From Heterocephalus glaber (taxonomy: Eukaryota; Chordata; Mammalia; Rodentia; Bathyergidae): a DNA stretch of 64,000 nt. Below, one piece after another: positions 12,536-23,564 of this stretch. Each line of letters begins with the position of its first letter. Positions within the stretch are counted from its first letter, which is position 1. The stretch lies in assembly GCF_000247695.1 (NCBI RefSeq), contig NW_004624805.1, positions 3,240,967-3,304,966 of the forward strand. Reading direction: 5' to 3'. The notes beneath the pieces were generated by a model that was not told the DNA's origin, did not search any database, and was given only the letters and a program-made list of their open reading frames with translations. A program made the translations under genes and the position numbers.

Positions 12536-15124
12536 CTGTCCATTCCCTGGATTTCTCTGTTCTAGGACAAGTTCGAATCCAGGCAGGAAATACAAGTGTA
12601 GCCAATAGCCAGAAACTCTGTCCACTTAGCAAGGCCCTTCCACCGACCCCTCCACCTCTCTGACAACCCTCTGCCATCCTCCTGTCTCAGCTGAGGGTAC
12701 AGCATTCAGGATTTCAGCACTGAGGTCAGCACAGAGAGACTGGAAGAAACTGATTGTCTCACAGGTTCATCCTGCCTCCGCCCCGAGAAGAAACAGACAA
12801 GTCCAAGGGAGACTAGGGCAGAGTTCCGTGCTGCAGCCAGAAGTGCAGTGGTGGTGACAGGCTCTCACCCGTCAGTTTGAACCAAAACTTGGACCAAAAT
12901 GATTTTAGAAGACTAAGTTAATGGAATTTTAGTTCTCGTTCTGCTGTTTTGGAAATTGCCTGGAGCTGCAGTGCATCTGCAGCGTGGTGTCGAAACCCTC
13001 GCAGATCGGTTTATAATATATCGAGCGGGTAAACAGTTAAGTAGCCTCTGCTTTCCTTCTGAGTGGCGAGAGGGTGTGACCCACCCTGCGAGTGCTCCTC
13101 CCGTGACTGCTTTCCGCTGCCGGCACAAGGTTTTCCTTGCCTATGATTTTCTTCCAGAATATCTTCAGCCTGGCAGAATTACTTAGCCACGTTCCGCCTT
13201 GCATTATTTGAGTGTTGCGGGATGAATGCGTACATCATTATTATCATAACATGTTGAAAGATTTTGGATGGCCAGGGTGATGCCTGTTTTGCCTTTGTGT
13301 CCTCTTCGAACTTAGGCAAGGAGGTATTTTGTACTTTATCAGAGTTCAATAAAATTTTGTCTGATTGGCCTGAATTGACATTTCTAACTGTGGAAATAAT
13401 TGTATTATTCAGTGATAAAAGGAAAATACAGCGACTGCAGATTAAGCTCATTGAATTTATTTTTATTTTTATTTTATTCAGAATGTAATGTTTTGTATAG
13501 ACACTGATTTTATATTTGACTACTTCCCAATGTGCCTCAACAAAGCTTGTAGAAGTTAAGTTCCCTTCTATTTTTGTTCCAGGTTCTTGCAAAATAATTG
13601 CCTATGTTTGTTGGCAGAGCTGGACTAAAATAGACTCCTTTTTAACATCTTAAAATTACTTGAAAAACATTTTGGTGGCTTTAGGTATATTTATTTCTAC
13701 TTCTTCATATCTGTACTGAGCCAAGTGTTGTGGAAATTTCACGAAACAAATATAAACCGTGGAAAAACACACATGTATTTTCACAAGCCAGGATAATTAT
13801 TTAAAAGCCTTTCGGTTGATAGTTATCATGAAGTGTGTGTGGAGGTCGCCAATCTAAGGCCCTCTCTGACGCAGTCTTTATTTGCACATGGCAGTGCAGG
13901 GAGGGTCCAGCCGGAGTGGTTTCTGCAGAAAGACTCTGAAGGAGACACGCCTTCACTTATCAACTGGCCCTCCAGGTACCTCGCGTGGGGCCACCGTGGC
14001 TATGTTCCCCGGATGCACTGCCACCTCCCCTCTGACTTGCCTTGCTGTTCCACACATTTGCTAATCCTGTCTCTCCTCTTGGCCTGCTCAGAGGCAGTCC
14101 ATTTGGAAACCCCGTGTTTAAAATGAAGCTTGCTTTCTAGTCGTCTGCCTTTCTTTTCCTGTTACTCTAATCCGTGCTGATGGTATTTCTCCTCCTCCCT
14201 GCCTGACAATCCTTTACTGAACTTTCTCACCTGCTCACTAGAAGTCGGCAGTAGGGGGCAGTAGGGAGCACCTAACCAGCCATCTTGGCCGCCAATCCGT
14301 GAGACATTAACAGTGTTCTCTCTCGCCTCCACTCAGCCCTGGGCCTCCTTGTTTCTGTGTCTCCTTGTCTCTAAGCCAGTAGTTTTCAAGAGTTAAACGT
14401 AGGGCATGTGGTTTTAACAGCAGACAAAAGCCCCTATGGTTTCATTTTTAGGCTTGGGGGCAGGGAGAGAGAGAAGCAGGAATGAATAAGTCACGGGAAG
14501 CACAAAGCACTGTGTCTTGAGTCCCTAACAGTGACTTTGCTCTGAGGACAACATTCAGATTGTCTCTGATTAGAGGCTCACATTCCACAGGAGCACTCAA
14601 CATTTCAGTCCTTTTTTTTTTATTATTAAAAAAGGTTGTAAGTGTGAAAACCTCCAACACTGGATAGTCTCTGGGAAAAAGGACAACCCGGAGTGATTTT
14701 TCCCAAAAGTTGTTTATAGTTACCTTTACGTGAGTCTTTGAGTTTGCTTTAATGAATCTACCTGAATGCCCTAATATTTAAAAACAGATTTGTCTTTATC
14801 AGATTTAGTGGGATACGCTTGTCCTTCAATGGACTATTCTTTTCCATAACATGTGTTTCATAAACTATTACTTTTGCTGACTCATGTGAGAGTTCTACAT
14901 TCCCCCCAAGAAATCACTTCTCCCATCCCAAATGCCTCTGTACTTCCTAAAGGTTATTCCCAATCAGGGATCCATTCGCAGTTTGAATGGTTTCTCCTTC
15001 TTACAACATGGTGTTTCAAAAAGTAAAAATAAGAATTAGCTAGCACCATTAAATGCTGACTGTCTGCTGAGCACTAAGTCATGAGCTCTGCAAGACATCA
15101 CATCACATCTCTGTTACTTCCACT

Positions 15125-15200
15125 TACACATTGAGGTGCTGGGAATCAAACTCAGGTCCTTGCACATGGGAGGCGAGTGAGCTATGCCCGGGCCACTCTT
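15125..15200 (-). repeat. Decayed ID SINE, reverse
   Basis: Contains GTGCTGGGAATCAAACTCAG and TGAGCTATGCCCGGGCC, the inverted B-box and A-box ends of an ID element. Confidence 0.65.
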
Positions 15201-16130
15201 CCTTCCGTTGTGAAGGTGAAGCAGCCGAGGCTTAAAAAGGGCAGGTAAGTTCCCCAAGGCTCTTAGGACCCACAACAGGTTTGCTTCTGCAGTAGGAAAA
15301 GAGTCCTGGGCTTTTGAAGTGGTTTCCATTTTTGCCCTCAGATATTCAAATAACTATAAACAACAAGAGCCATCTCCTTTTAGATTAATTTTTGACTAAG
15401 GATGTAACACTAATTCCAGCGGTGAGGAAATGTTCACTTCATTAATTCTCTCAGCAAATAACTTTTCTCTAATGCTCTTTGGTGCCACGGTTGTTAGTGA
15501 TGATGTCCAGACTGGTCCTGTGTCCTCGGAATGGGAGGATGTGGCCTGCATTGCATGGAGAAGCTTGTGAATGTTTCATTGAATGCTTTAATGGAGAGAT
15601 GATTCGAATAGCCTGGGCACGATAGAAAACATAAATAATCACAACGAACTTGCGTTTCCAAGGACAGTGAAACTCAGTGTTTGACCCATAGATGTTTCCC
15701 TGGAAACTCGCCCACACCTGTCCATGCAGCACTGCACTGGAATGTGCAGGAAGCTTCCTGGGCCTAGCCAGCCACCTCACTGTGCCCTGATGGGTACCAT
15801 GCTGCTTAGGATGAACCGTTCCCTGGCTGCTAGACGTTTAATTAGTCAGAAGGAGCCCATCCTCCTCGGGATACTACCTGACCCCTCTAGGCTCAACATG
15901 GGCACAGTGAATCTGGTCCACACTGGCTCCAGATGCAAATTTGGAAACTAACTCAAACCATCTATGTGGCAAGTGCTGGGTTTCTATGAAACATGGAACA
16001 CCAGAACCTTCCCTCAGCTTGTTCCCCATGAGGTGATTTCCCCTCACTGCAAATCCGGGATCTGCGCATGCTCGCTTCCTGTTTAGCAGTTACTGTACAT
16101 TGCAATTTAAATCCTTTTTCTTTCTTAAAG

Positions 16131-16985
16131 AGTTAAAGTTAGAGAGAAATTGGTGAAAGAGGACAGTGCTCGCAGCATCCCTGAACTGGCCTCCGACTCC
16201 CTCCCTCAGAGGAGACACCAGGCAGTCCATTACCTGTCCTTTCAGTCAGAGAACTCGGCCTTCGAGAGGGTTCCATGCAGGGCCGGTGGCTCCATGCAAC
16301 AGGCCAGCCTCGGCTACGTCCAGCCCACAGATCCTGTTCCCACTGTCAAGCTGCTGACGGCGCCGGAGACCCCAGGAAGTGTGTCCGAGTGCAGCTGGGG
16401 GGGCTCGGCCTCCCTGAATGTCATAAAGCCTCCCGCCCTGAAGGTTCCAGAAGGTGAGAGAAGGGATGCCTCAGTCCTCCCTATCTGTGCAGCAAAGGTG
16501 GAAGAAGATGTCCTCTTTCCTGATGCTCTCGGGAAAAGCCCACCAGCCCTGGTGACCTCGGAGGATGAGGGGCTCGAGAGAAGCCAGGAAGACCACTCTG
16601 GGAATGAAGACCTAGGTAAAGCCACTGCCACCTTAGACGCTCAGAAGGAGCCGCCTGCTCAGCACCAGTCCCCCGAGAGGATGGGCCGCAGCGAAGTGGT
16701 TTTGTACATTCAGAGTGAGCCTGTGTCCCCAGAGGCCACAGGCAGGGACCCCAAAAAGGAAGCCGCTCCGAAGAAGCACAAGGTCCGCACCCGCTCGCTG
16801 TCCGACTACACCGGCCCCCCTCAGCTCCAAGCCTTGAGGGGTACGGACTCGGCTGAGCTGGAGCTGCAGATGTCCAAGGCCGAAGAGCCCTGCTCGGAGC
16901 CCAGCATGCTGGACACCAGGGTCTCCGTCGCCCAACTCAGAAATGTGTTTCTGGAGTCTGCTAGAGCCAGCAAGAAACCCGAACT
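16131..16985 (+). CDS. SVIL: SVIL muscle (archvillin) cassette exon, residues 271-556
   Basis: Acceptor TTTCTTAAAG, donor GAACT|GTAGGT. It opens with [20 protein letters not shown] and ends with [20 protein letters not shown], both close to the large insert that distinguishes archvillin from non-muscle supervillin. A basic nuclear-localisation-like patch [20 protein letters not shown] lies near residue 490. The exon is phase 2 at both ends and 855 nt (285 codons), so skipping keeps the frame. A TAG follows three bases past the chosen splice point. The GT at 16986 is preferred because it yields Glu-Leu-Gln-Thr-Arg across the junction, parallel to the human protein. Confidence 0.95.
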
Positions 16986-17335
16986 GTAGGTGACCTTTCT
17001 CACACACTCCTGATGCTGCACTTGCACGTCCTTGGCACAGTGATTGACTTCTCGACGTGTGTTGTGACCCGCACTGAACCTCGTTAGCTTAGCTCACCAG
17101 CGTGTGCAGGGCGGACTGTAGGGGAAATGGCTTGCCAACTACCATTCTGCTTCTGCCTACTAATGAGGAGCTGGGGAGTCACTCTGGGACGCTCCGCCTC
17201 GTCTGTGCATCGTGCAGGCATGCGGGGGGGGGGGGTCTGTCACCTGTCCTCAGTTCCATAAAAACCTCTGCTTTCTTCTCTTTCCCTGCCTTCCTGTTTC
17301 CCCTCTGCTCACCCTCTGCCGTCTGATTCTAAAAG
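16986..17335 (+). other. Intron between the two archvillin exons
   Basis: 350 nt. Holds a ten-G run at 17224-17233 and a pyrimidine-rich stretch leading to the acceptor at 17335. No repeat recognised. Confidence 0.8.
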
Positions 17336-17506
17336 CCAAACACGGGCTGAGCAGTCACCCAGAGGAACTGGCTTGCCCACCGGTGTGGAGCAGGAGAGAG
17401 GGGCCCGGAAACCGAGACGCTATTTCTCTCCTGGTGAAAGTAGGAAAACTTCTGAGAGATTTAGAACTCAACCTATAACCTCAGCAGAACGCAAGGAATC
17501 AGATAG
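17336..17506 (+). CDS. SVIL: SVIL second muscle cassette exon, residues 556-613
   Basis: Acceptor GATTCTAAAAG, donor CAGATAG|GTAGGC. In the joined frame it reads [20 protein letters not shown] and then [20 protein letters not shown], close to the human archvillin segment. This frame differs from the longest open frame visible locally, so the exon is easy to overlook. It is 171 nt, phase 2 at both ends, hence a frame-neutral cassette. It is rich in Arg/Ser and probably disordered. Confidence 0.94.
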
Positions 17507-18184
17507 GTAGGCATGTGTGCACATAGTTCCGTAGTCCAGGAAAGTAGAAGAAATGATACAAGATTTTTACCACCCTAATGAATCTGACACTGCTTACATA
17601 GGATGTTGGTGATTCCATGATGCTTCTGTCCAATCTGTAAGGGATAACATTTGGCTTATTTAGATGTATTTTGAAAGAATTTAACCTTTCCACCAGGATC
17701 ACAATACAGTCTTACACTGCATTCAAATGGTGAGAAATAAGAAATATTTTTCTTTAATGTTAATTTCTTTCCAGTCTTGTGAAATTTGGATTGAGTGTTC
17801 ACCAGATTTTCAATGAAAATAAGTAAGGAATTTTATATTTGTTTTGTAATGACTATCTACACATATTTAAGTTTTTATATTGTATTATCACATGGGATTG
17901 CACAGACATGATGAGGTTTGTCAAAAAATTTACCAGCAGTCCTGTTTAATAATAGCTCAATCCTGGCTTCTCTCCACAAGGTGTACACCTGCCTGGGATT
18001 GTGTGTCCATACCGCTGTGTCTGTTCACAACTGTACACGGGTCTTCACAGCTAGAATAGCTACAAAGATGGTGTTCCATAGGAGGGTTCAAGTGCATCTA
18101 TTTCTCCTTTTGATATGATGTTTTATTTGGGTCTCCTACACCCACCACTAATTTTTTATTATTATTTGCTAATGTCTTTCCTAG
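17507..18184 (+). other. Intron between exons at 17336 and 18185
   Basis: AT-rich unique sequence ending in TTTCCTAG. No repeat or extra exon recognised. Confidence 0.75.
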
Positions 18185-18219
18185 ATACACTTCAAGTTCA
18201 GAAATGCCAACCATTGAGG
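18185..18219 (+). CDS. SVIL: SVIL 35-nt microexon, residues 613-625, with GC donor
   Basis: Acceptor CTTTCCTAG. The codons read YTSSSEMPTIE, then one base of the next codon; the following exon completes it as DEEKVDER, matching the human SEMPTVDDEEKVDER. The donor is GAGG|GCAAGT, a GC donor with otherwise perfect consensus. The nearest GT (18224) would give a TGA at the junction, so it cannot be the coding splice. In non-muscle supervillin the exon at 7306-7957 joins directly here, as both sides are phase 2. Confidence 0.9.
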
Positions 18220-18758
18220 GCAAGTATCTGTTTTCCTTTTTCTTCTTTTTCATCTCATCTAAGTTAGATTTAAGTAATAAAATTCTTGGGTTTTTGAGAG
18301 AATAAGATTGTAGAATCTGGCAGTTTCATGCTTTTCTATAAGGTTTTTTTTCTGTGAATGTAATAAAACCTAGTTGAAATTTTCTGATGAGTACACTCTT
18401 ATTTTTGAGAGGAGTTAAGAGAATCGTAAAGTGAACAATATAAAAACAAGTGATTTGAATCAAATAAGCAGGTTTTTCTTGTTACTGCTGCTATTCAGCA
18501 GTAAGAAAAATTCCTTCCATAAATCTGTCCTATAAATCACTGTCCGGACACGGTTTGATTTGAGGTGCAGGAGGAATTAGTACCTCTGAGCTGAGTAAGA
18601 AGAACAGGCTCCCCTCGAGAGGGAAATATGCCCAGTTGTTAATTTAGCTCATCTATTCTCGTATGCAAGGGATTTTCAGGTCAGTCTTGGAAAATGTTCC
18701 AGAGATGCTGCTTACATTTTCTAATGAGGCTCAGTTTTTACTTATTGGCTTTTCACAG
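18220..18758 (+). other. GC-AG intron
   Basis: 539 nt, beginning GCAAGT and ending TTTCACAG. AT-rich, with no repeat recognised. Confidence 0.85.
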
Positions 18759-18820
18759 ATGAAGAAAAGGTAGATGAACGAGCCAAGCTGAGTGTTGCTG
18801 CCAAGAGGCTGTTATTCAGG
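18759..18820 (+). CDS. SVIL: SVIL coding exon, residues 625-645
   Basis: Acceptor GGCTTTTCACAG, donor TTCAGG|GTAAGG. Encodes DEEKVDERAKLSVAAKRLLF and a final Arg, identical to the conserved vertebrate sequence. It is highly charged and probably helical, continuing into the next exon. Ends in phase 0. Confidence 0.96.
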
Positions 18821-19237
18821 GTAAGGGCATGGCTGGAAATCGCAGCCCCTATGAACGCGGGCTTCTGGGGCTCTGGCCACTTGATAGCCCTCGGGGACCT
18901 CTGAGACCCTCCTCACCTGGCCCACCCGCTGTTCTCTTATCATGTTGCGCGAGTCAGCCTTCCACTGCTGGAACAAAACACCAGAGAGAGTCACCTTAGG
19001 GTTCCACACTCTCTGGATAAGCAAGCTGGGGCTGGAGGCTTCCCCCGAGGGTCTTGGGGGGGACGCCCCCAAGGGAGCGGCAGCAGATGCCCTGGCGCCC
19101 CCAGCCTGCGCGTTCCCTGCTGACCAGGACTCGGTCTCACCTGCGCCCCTCCGAGGGGCCCTGTAGGACAGAGCCATTTCCCTGCCTCGACTTGCCCCCT
19201 TGACGTTGCGAGCACTCCACAGTATCTCTACCCTTAG
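18821..19237 (+). other. Intron between exons at 18759 and 19238
   Basis: 417 nt, GC-rich for this region, ending CTCTACCCTTAG. No repeat recognised. Confidence 0.8.
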
Positions 19238-19377
19238 GAGATGGAGAAGTCGTTCGATGAGCAGAATGCCCCAAAGAGACGCTCGAGAAACGCAGCCGTG
19301 GAGCAGAGGCTGCGGCGCCTGCAGGACCGCTCCCACACGCAGCCCGTCACGGAGCAGGAGGTGGTCATCGCAGCCAC
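19238..19377 (+). CDS. SVIL: SVIL coding exon, residues 646-692
   Basis: Encodes [20 protein letters not shown], then [16 protein letters not shown] and EVVIAA. This is a charged, likely helical stretch next to the first mapped F-actin-binding segment of supervillin. The donor is GCCAC|GTGAGT (phase 2). It can splice to the 96-nt muscle exon at 20624 (giving T-E-P-I-P) or directly to 22415 (giving T-L-Q-A-S). Confidence 0.96.
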
Positions 19378-20087
19378 GTGAGTCCCTGAGGGCCCGAAGC
19401 CCCCTCTCGCTTCAGAAAGAGGGTTTAGCTGGGAGCCACGGAGAGGCTGGGATTGCAGGATTTTCTTCCCTGCAGCCTCGCTAGGCTTTGACTTGGGATG
19501 TTACCTATTGTAACTGCTGGGAAAATGTCAAAGAATTGTATTTGCTGTTGCCCGTGCCCTTTGGATGTTTCTGTGTTTATGGTGAAAAACATACAATACA
19601 AAAACAGATGGAAGAGAATGAACCCCCAGCTTCAGCAGTTCCCAGCGCCTGGCCGGCCTCTCTCCCAGCACCTCATCTACTTCCACTTTCCGCTCGCATT
19701 ATTCGCAAATCCCAGGCATTTTTCCACCTGTAAATACTGCAGAACATATCTCTAAAGGAAAAACGTTTGTTTTGTTTTTAAATAATTACAAAAAACCATT
19801 TAAAAATGAATTGCAGTTTGATGAATTTCCAAACCATAGGACAGCAATTGTAGCAAAATACTCCAGTATGCTCAGAATAATTTTCCCAGAGTACGGAAAT
19901 TCATTCTAAGATAATGGCTTTCATCAAGTGAAAATTTGTATTCGTTTTTTTAAAGTGTTTTTGTGGCCATTGGCACCTGACAGGCCTCTCTGATGAGGTC
20001 CGCCCTCTGAACCTGAGTTAGGTCATTCTCCTTTGCTTTCTCGACAATTATCCCTCAGCTTCTCTTTGCTGGTGCTGTTCTTTTTCC

Positions 20088-20159
20088 AGTGCTGGGGATG
20101 GAACCCAAGCCTTGTACATGTCAGGCAAGTGCTGTATCACAGAGGTACATCCCCAGCCT
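20088..20159 (-). repeat. ID-family SINE, reverse
   Basis: CCAGTGCTGGGGATGGAACC through GAGGTACATCCCCAGCC, an inverted classical ID element. Confidence 0.8.
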
Positions 20160-20448
20160 CAATTTTTTTGTTTTTATAGATGAGTACATTCTTGTAACTT
20201 ATGACTAGGAACTCTCAGCAAATTGATTTGTTTTAAAAAAATTTTTTTTGAGTGGCTGGTAGAAGAAACAGATACCTATGGAAGCAAAACAATAAACACA
20301 GGACAATTATCACCTTTGAGGCTCAGTGAATATACTCTGTCTCTTATTTCTTAAGTTGCTCTTCAAGTTATTTTGTGATTTTTGTTTTGCCCCAACATCC
20401 TTAGCAAAGAATTTTGGTAAAAGATTTAATTTAACATTGGTGAATTTA

Positions 20449-20535
20449 GGGCTGGGGATTTAGCTCAGTGGTTCCACCACCTGCCCCGCAAGTGGAAGGA
20501 CCCAAGTTCAATCCCTAGTACCCAAAAAAAAAAAA
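20449..20535 (+). repeat. Young ID SINE with target duplication, forward
   Basis: Body GGGCTGGGGATTTAGCTCAG with CCACCACCTGCCCCGC, then an A run. It is flanked by perfect 13-bp direct repeats ATTGGTGAATTTA at 20436-20448 and 20536-20548, so it arrived by L1-type retroposition. Confidence 0.93.
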
Positions 20536-20623
20536 ATTGGTGAATTTAAATCTATGCTGTCCTTAATGCTTCTTTTCTTCTCTCTCCTTATGGATGTTCC
20601 TTCTTTGGCAATTGCTTTTAAAG

Positions 20624-20719
20624 TGAACCTATCCCTGCTTCGTGTTCTGGGGCCGCCCACCCTGGAATGGTGAGACTTCCTAGGCCCACTGTAGCTAGGA
20701 GCTGTGTGCAGCCTGCCAG
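20624..20719 (+). CDS. SVIL: SVIL 96-nt muscle cassette exon, residues 692-724
   Basis: Acceptor GCTTTTAAAG, donor GCCAG|GTACTG. In the joined frame it reads [20 protein letters not shown] and then [12 protein letters not shown], aligning without gaps to the 32-residue segment of human archvillin that begins [10 protein letters not shown]. The exon is 96 nt (32 codons) and phase 2 at both ends, so it can be skipped without a frame change; this fits the third muscle-specific exon described for archvillin. A young ID SINE sits just upstream. It has no long local open frame and is easy to miss. Confidence 0.93.
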
Positions 20720-22414
20720 GTACTGGACAGAAACAGCTGCATGTAGCCCCCAGTGCAAGGTGCTGGGCAGCAGTGCTCTGAAAGCCTTGAATGCCTTTCA
20801 TGTGTGTGATCTCCAAGTCCCCGGGAGTGTAGTGAGCTGTCCCTGAGACGTGTGGCATTTTGTTTTGTCATAGCGCAAGGTACTGAGCACGTGGTGTAGG
20901 TCTGCATGAGGAAACATCCAGCCCATCTGTTACGACCTGTGTTGGTACCAGGACGCACTAACTCACTTATCCGTTTGTTCTGTTTCTGTCTTTCATAATC
21001 ATAGTCATTCCTAAAGAATTTTTCATTTTTTTCATCTAAAATACTAGCACTTACAGATGACTAGAAAAATGAGCATTAATTTGTAATTGAAATTCCGATA
21101 AGACTCAGGTATTTTTTAACACATTAGACACTAATACATGTTTTTTTAAAAAATCCTCCCTGTTTCTCATTTATAGAGAGAGAGTGCCATTATATTTTAG
21201 GATTGAGAAAACAATTTGTAGTGTCTGATCAGAGACAGATGCTTTGCTGTTACATTTTAAATTGTGGTTATTTTAAAATTCTGTCCTCAAACCATGTAAA
21301 CATCCCCTTTGCTTTGCTGTTACATGTCCAAACACAAAGGCTAAAAGTAAGAGTCAAAGAATTAAAATGACAGTGCCTAACTTAGAAGCAGGAATCTGCC
21401 GGGGAGGCTGGTGGTTGTCCTCCCAGGGTGAGGCACTGGGCTCTAGAAAGACTGGACCCTTGATGGCCCTCCCACAGCCCTCACCAATGCCTGGACTCTC
21501 CCTGCTCTGAGGCAGCCCGTGACTCTTCAATTAAGTGGGGTGAAGGCAGAATGTACTTTCTACTAGGTTTGAAATGAGATTTGTCAGAGGCAGAAGGAAT
21601 ATTATCTCAGAAACCTTTGACGATTCACAGTGACTACATAAACTGGAAGCCTTCCTTCTCTTCCAGCTGGAAATTAGAGGAATTTATTATCATTACCATT
21701 ATTGTTGTTATTATTATTGTTATTGTTTGCAGTCCTAGGAGCCTAGCAGGGCCTCACACCTGCTAAATCAGAGCTCTACCACTGAGCTACACCCCCAGCC
21801 TTAGTTGGAAGGATTTATAATCACCTGAAATTTTATTCACTTTGCAAGTTATTGGAAATTCAATTTAAGTACCTTTTAAAAGACTGCTAGGAACCTAATA
21901 GGGAAAAATGCTATACTGAAAGAATTTTTAGAATTATAACATTTGTATTTGGGAACTACGACTCAAAGCCCGTATTTCAGATTATGCTGTTCACAGATGA
22001 CTATATTTTTAAGTTATTTACTCCTGAAACACATCTTTAGAGAACTTTAACTGTGCCCTAGTAACGCCTTACACTCCCCTTTAGCCTTATTATGACACCG
22101 ATAATATGGCATCTCTTAAGGTAAAATAGGTCCAAGCCAACTTTGTTTGCTTAAATAGGAAATTTGCTTTTTAGAAGTAATTCGGAGCTAAGAATCTGCT
22201 TGCTCTAAAACTGATAACGATAGTGTCCCAAACCGTCTCTGCTCTTCAGTGTCTTGTTTAATAGCTAAGCAATTGCCTGCCTCGTCCTAATTTTCATAGG
22301 GAAAAATAAGCCCATTGCATATTTAAGTGACACTTGGAAGAAAGTTAATGGGAAAAATTCACAGTGGGTTTTGTTGCTATCTGTGTCACTGACTCTTCAT
22401 TCCTTTCCTTTCAG
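20720..22414 (+). other. Intron between exons at 20624 and 22415
   Basis: AT-rich. A TTATTATTATTGTTATTG low-complexity stretch lies near 21680-21725, next to a reverse ID at 21730-21800. Ends CCTTTCCTTTCAG. No other exon supported. Confidence 0.75.
21730..21800 (-). repeat. Decayed ID SINE, reverse
   Basis: Ends CTACCACTGAGCTACACCCC, the inverted ID 5' end. The B-box side is diverged. Confidence 0.7.
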
Positions 22415-22658
22415 ATTGCAGGCATCTGCTCACCAAAAAGCTCTAGCCAGGGACCAGGCAAATGAGGGCAAAGATTCCGCTGAACCAGGAGAACCTGACT
22501 CCTCTACTCTGAGCTTAGCAGAGAAGTTGGCCTTGTTTAACAAGTTGTCTCAGCCTGTCTCCAAAGCTATTTCCACCCGAAACCGAATCGACATGAGACA
22601 GAGGAGAACAAATGCCCGCTACCAGACCCAGCCGGTCACGCTTGGCGAGGTGCAGCAG
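22415..22658 (+). CDS. SVIL: SVIL coding exon, residues 724-805
   Basis: Encodes [20 protein letters not shown], then [20 protein letters not shown] and [19 protein letters not shown]. The [14 protein letters not shown] motif is strongly conserved in supervillins and recalls [13 protein letters not shown] further on; this part lies in the F-actin-binding and bundling middle region. Acceptor TCCTTTCAG, donor CAGCAG|GTGGGT (phase 0). Confidence 0.96.
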
Positions 22659-23038
22659 GTGGGTCCCGGTGTCCTCTCTGGCTCGTGTGTGTGGCACGCA
22701 CTGCTCTTGGGCTAATGTTGTAAGTAAAGGGATCTCGAGGGGTAACTGGGGAATCATTTCATCCCAAGGAAGATAATTCCGCTAAGGGTGTTTCTCTTCT
22801 CTTGTTTCCATAACTTCCTTGCAAAATCATCCTGAACGAGGCCATTCTGAATAGAAAAAGTAAGGAGTACAACTTACTTTTCAGCCAGAAGGTTTCATTT
22901 GAGGTGTACTCTGAAACCCCTCCAGGATGGTTTTCTAGGAAGATAACTGCACCCAGCGCGGTACTGCAGCCTGCCAGTCTGAAACCCAGGACGCACAGAA
23001 CTTCCGGCCGGTGCTTACTTTGATCTGTGTCCTCCTAG
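22659..23038 (+). other. Intron between exons at 22415 and 23039
   Basis: 380 nt of unique sequence ending GTCCTCCTAG. Nothing else seen. Confidence 0.8.
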
Positions 23039-23564
23039 GTGCAGAGCGGGAAGCTCATCCCCTTCTCGCCCACCGTGATCTCCTCCGTGTCCTCCGCCGC
23101 GGCCCCCACGGTCGCCCCCATGTACGCAGGGGAGCTCCGGACAAAGCCGCCCGCCGATGACCGTGCAAATGCCACCGACTCTAAGCTTCCCCCTGCGGTG
23201 GAAAATGCAGGCTCTCCAGTCGGTGGTATTCTGAAGTCACAGGCCTGGCAGCCTTTGGCGGAGGGCAGTGGGAGCCGAGGGGTGTCCGGAGCGTGTGCAG
23301 AGACGGAAGGCAAGGCCGCTGTGCCAGCCGGGGACAGAGGCGTTAAGGCCCTCAGGGCCTCAGAGGAAGCAGAGCCGCCCTCAGCTTGGCGGAAGGGAAG
23401 CCTGGAGCCCGCTGCCCGCCCCGCCGCCCACCTTGGGGACGGCCCGAAGGAGCCTCCCACTGGGCAGAGCAGCCCGCAAGGAAGCCTGGGCGCCGAGGAC
23501 AGCCCGCCCTCCGAAGACAAGGGGGACGTGGACAATGCACCCAAAAGGAGGTTTTCGCTCAGAG
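23039..23564 (+). CDS. SVIL: SVIL coding exon, residues 806-981
   Basis: Begins VQSGKLIPFSPTV and contains APMYAGELRTKPP, ILKSQAWQPLAEG and the terminal KRRFSLR, all recognisable in human supervillin. In between it is Gly/Ala/Pro/Glu-rich and poorly conserved. The segment before RKGSLE looks roughly 15-20 residues shorter than I remember for human. Strongly GC-rich. Donor CAGAG|GTAAAG (phase 1). Probably disordered linker within the actin-binding middle. Confidence 0.95.

Larger units (their letters stand above)
7958..16130 (+). other. Long intron between exons at 7306 and 16131
   Basis: Contains a B1-like SINE at 8508-8610, a candidate cassette exon at 8950-9186 (listed separately), a GT microsatellite at 9283-9315, a partial LTR-like repeat at 12380-12535 and a decayed reverse ID at 15125-15200. 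The rest is AT-rich unique sequence without supported exons. Confidence 0.7.
19378..20623 (+). other. Intron between exons at 19238 and 20624
   Basis: Contains an old LINE-like fragment around 19560-19770, a reverse ID at 20088-20159 and a young forward ID at 20449-20535 only about 90 bases before the muscle exon. The intron ends TTGCTTTTAAAG. Confidence 0.7.

Noticed and set aside
16987..16991. TAG stop and second GT after the large muscle exon, suggesting a truncated protein
   Set aside because: The GT at 16986 precedes the stop and joins in phase to a second muscle exon whose translation matches archvillin.
18224..18225. GT donor four bases downstream of the GC donor
   Set aside because: Using it would join ...GGCAA to ATGAAG and create a TGA, and would destroy the conserved PTIEDEEKVDER junction.
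19560..19770. Open frame with GluProProAla-like sequence resembling the start of the 96-nt muscle exon
   Set aside because: It resembles an old LINE fragment; the true exon, with full-length similarity and splice sites, is at 20624-20719.
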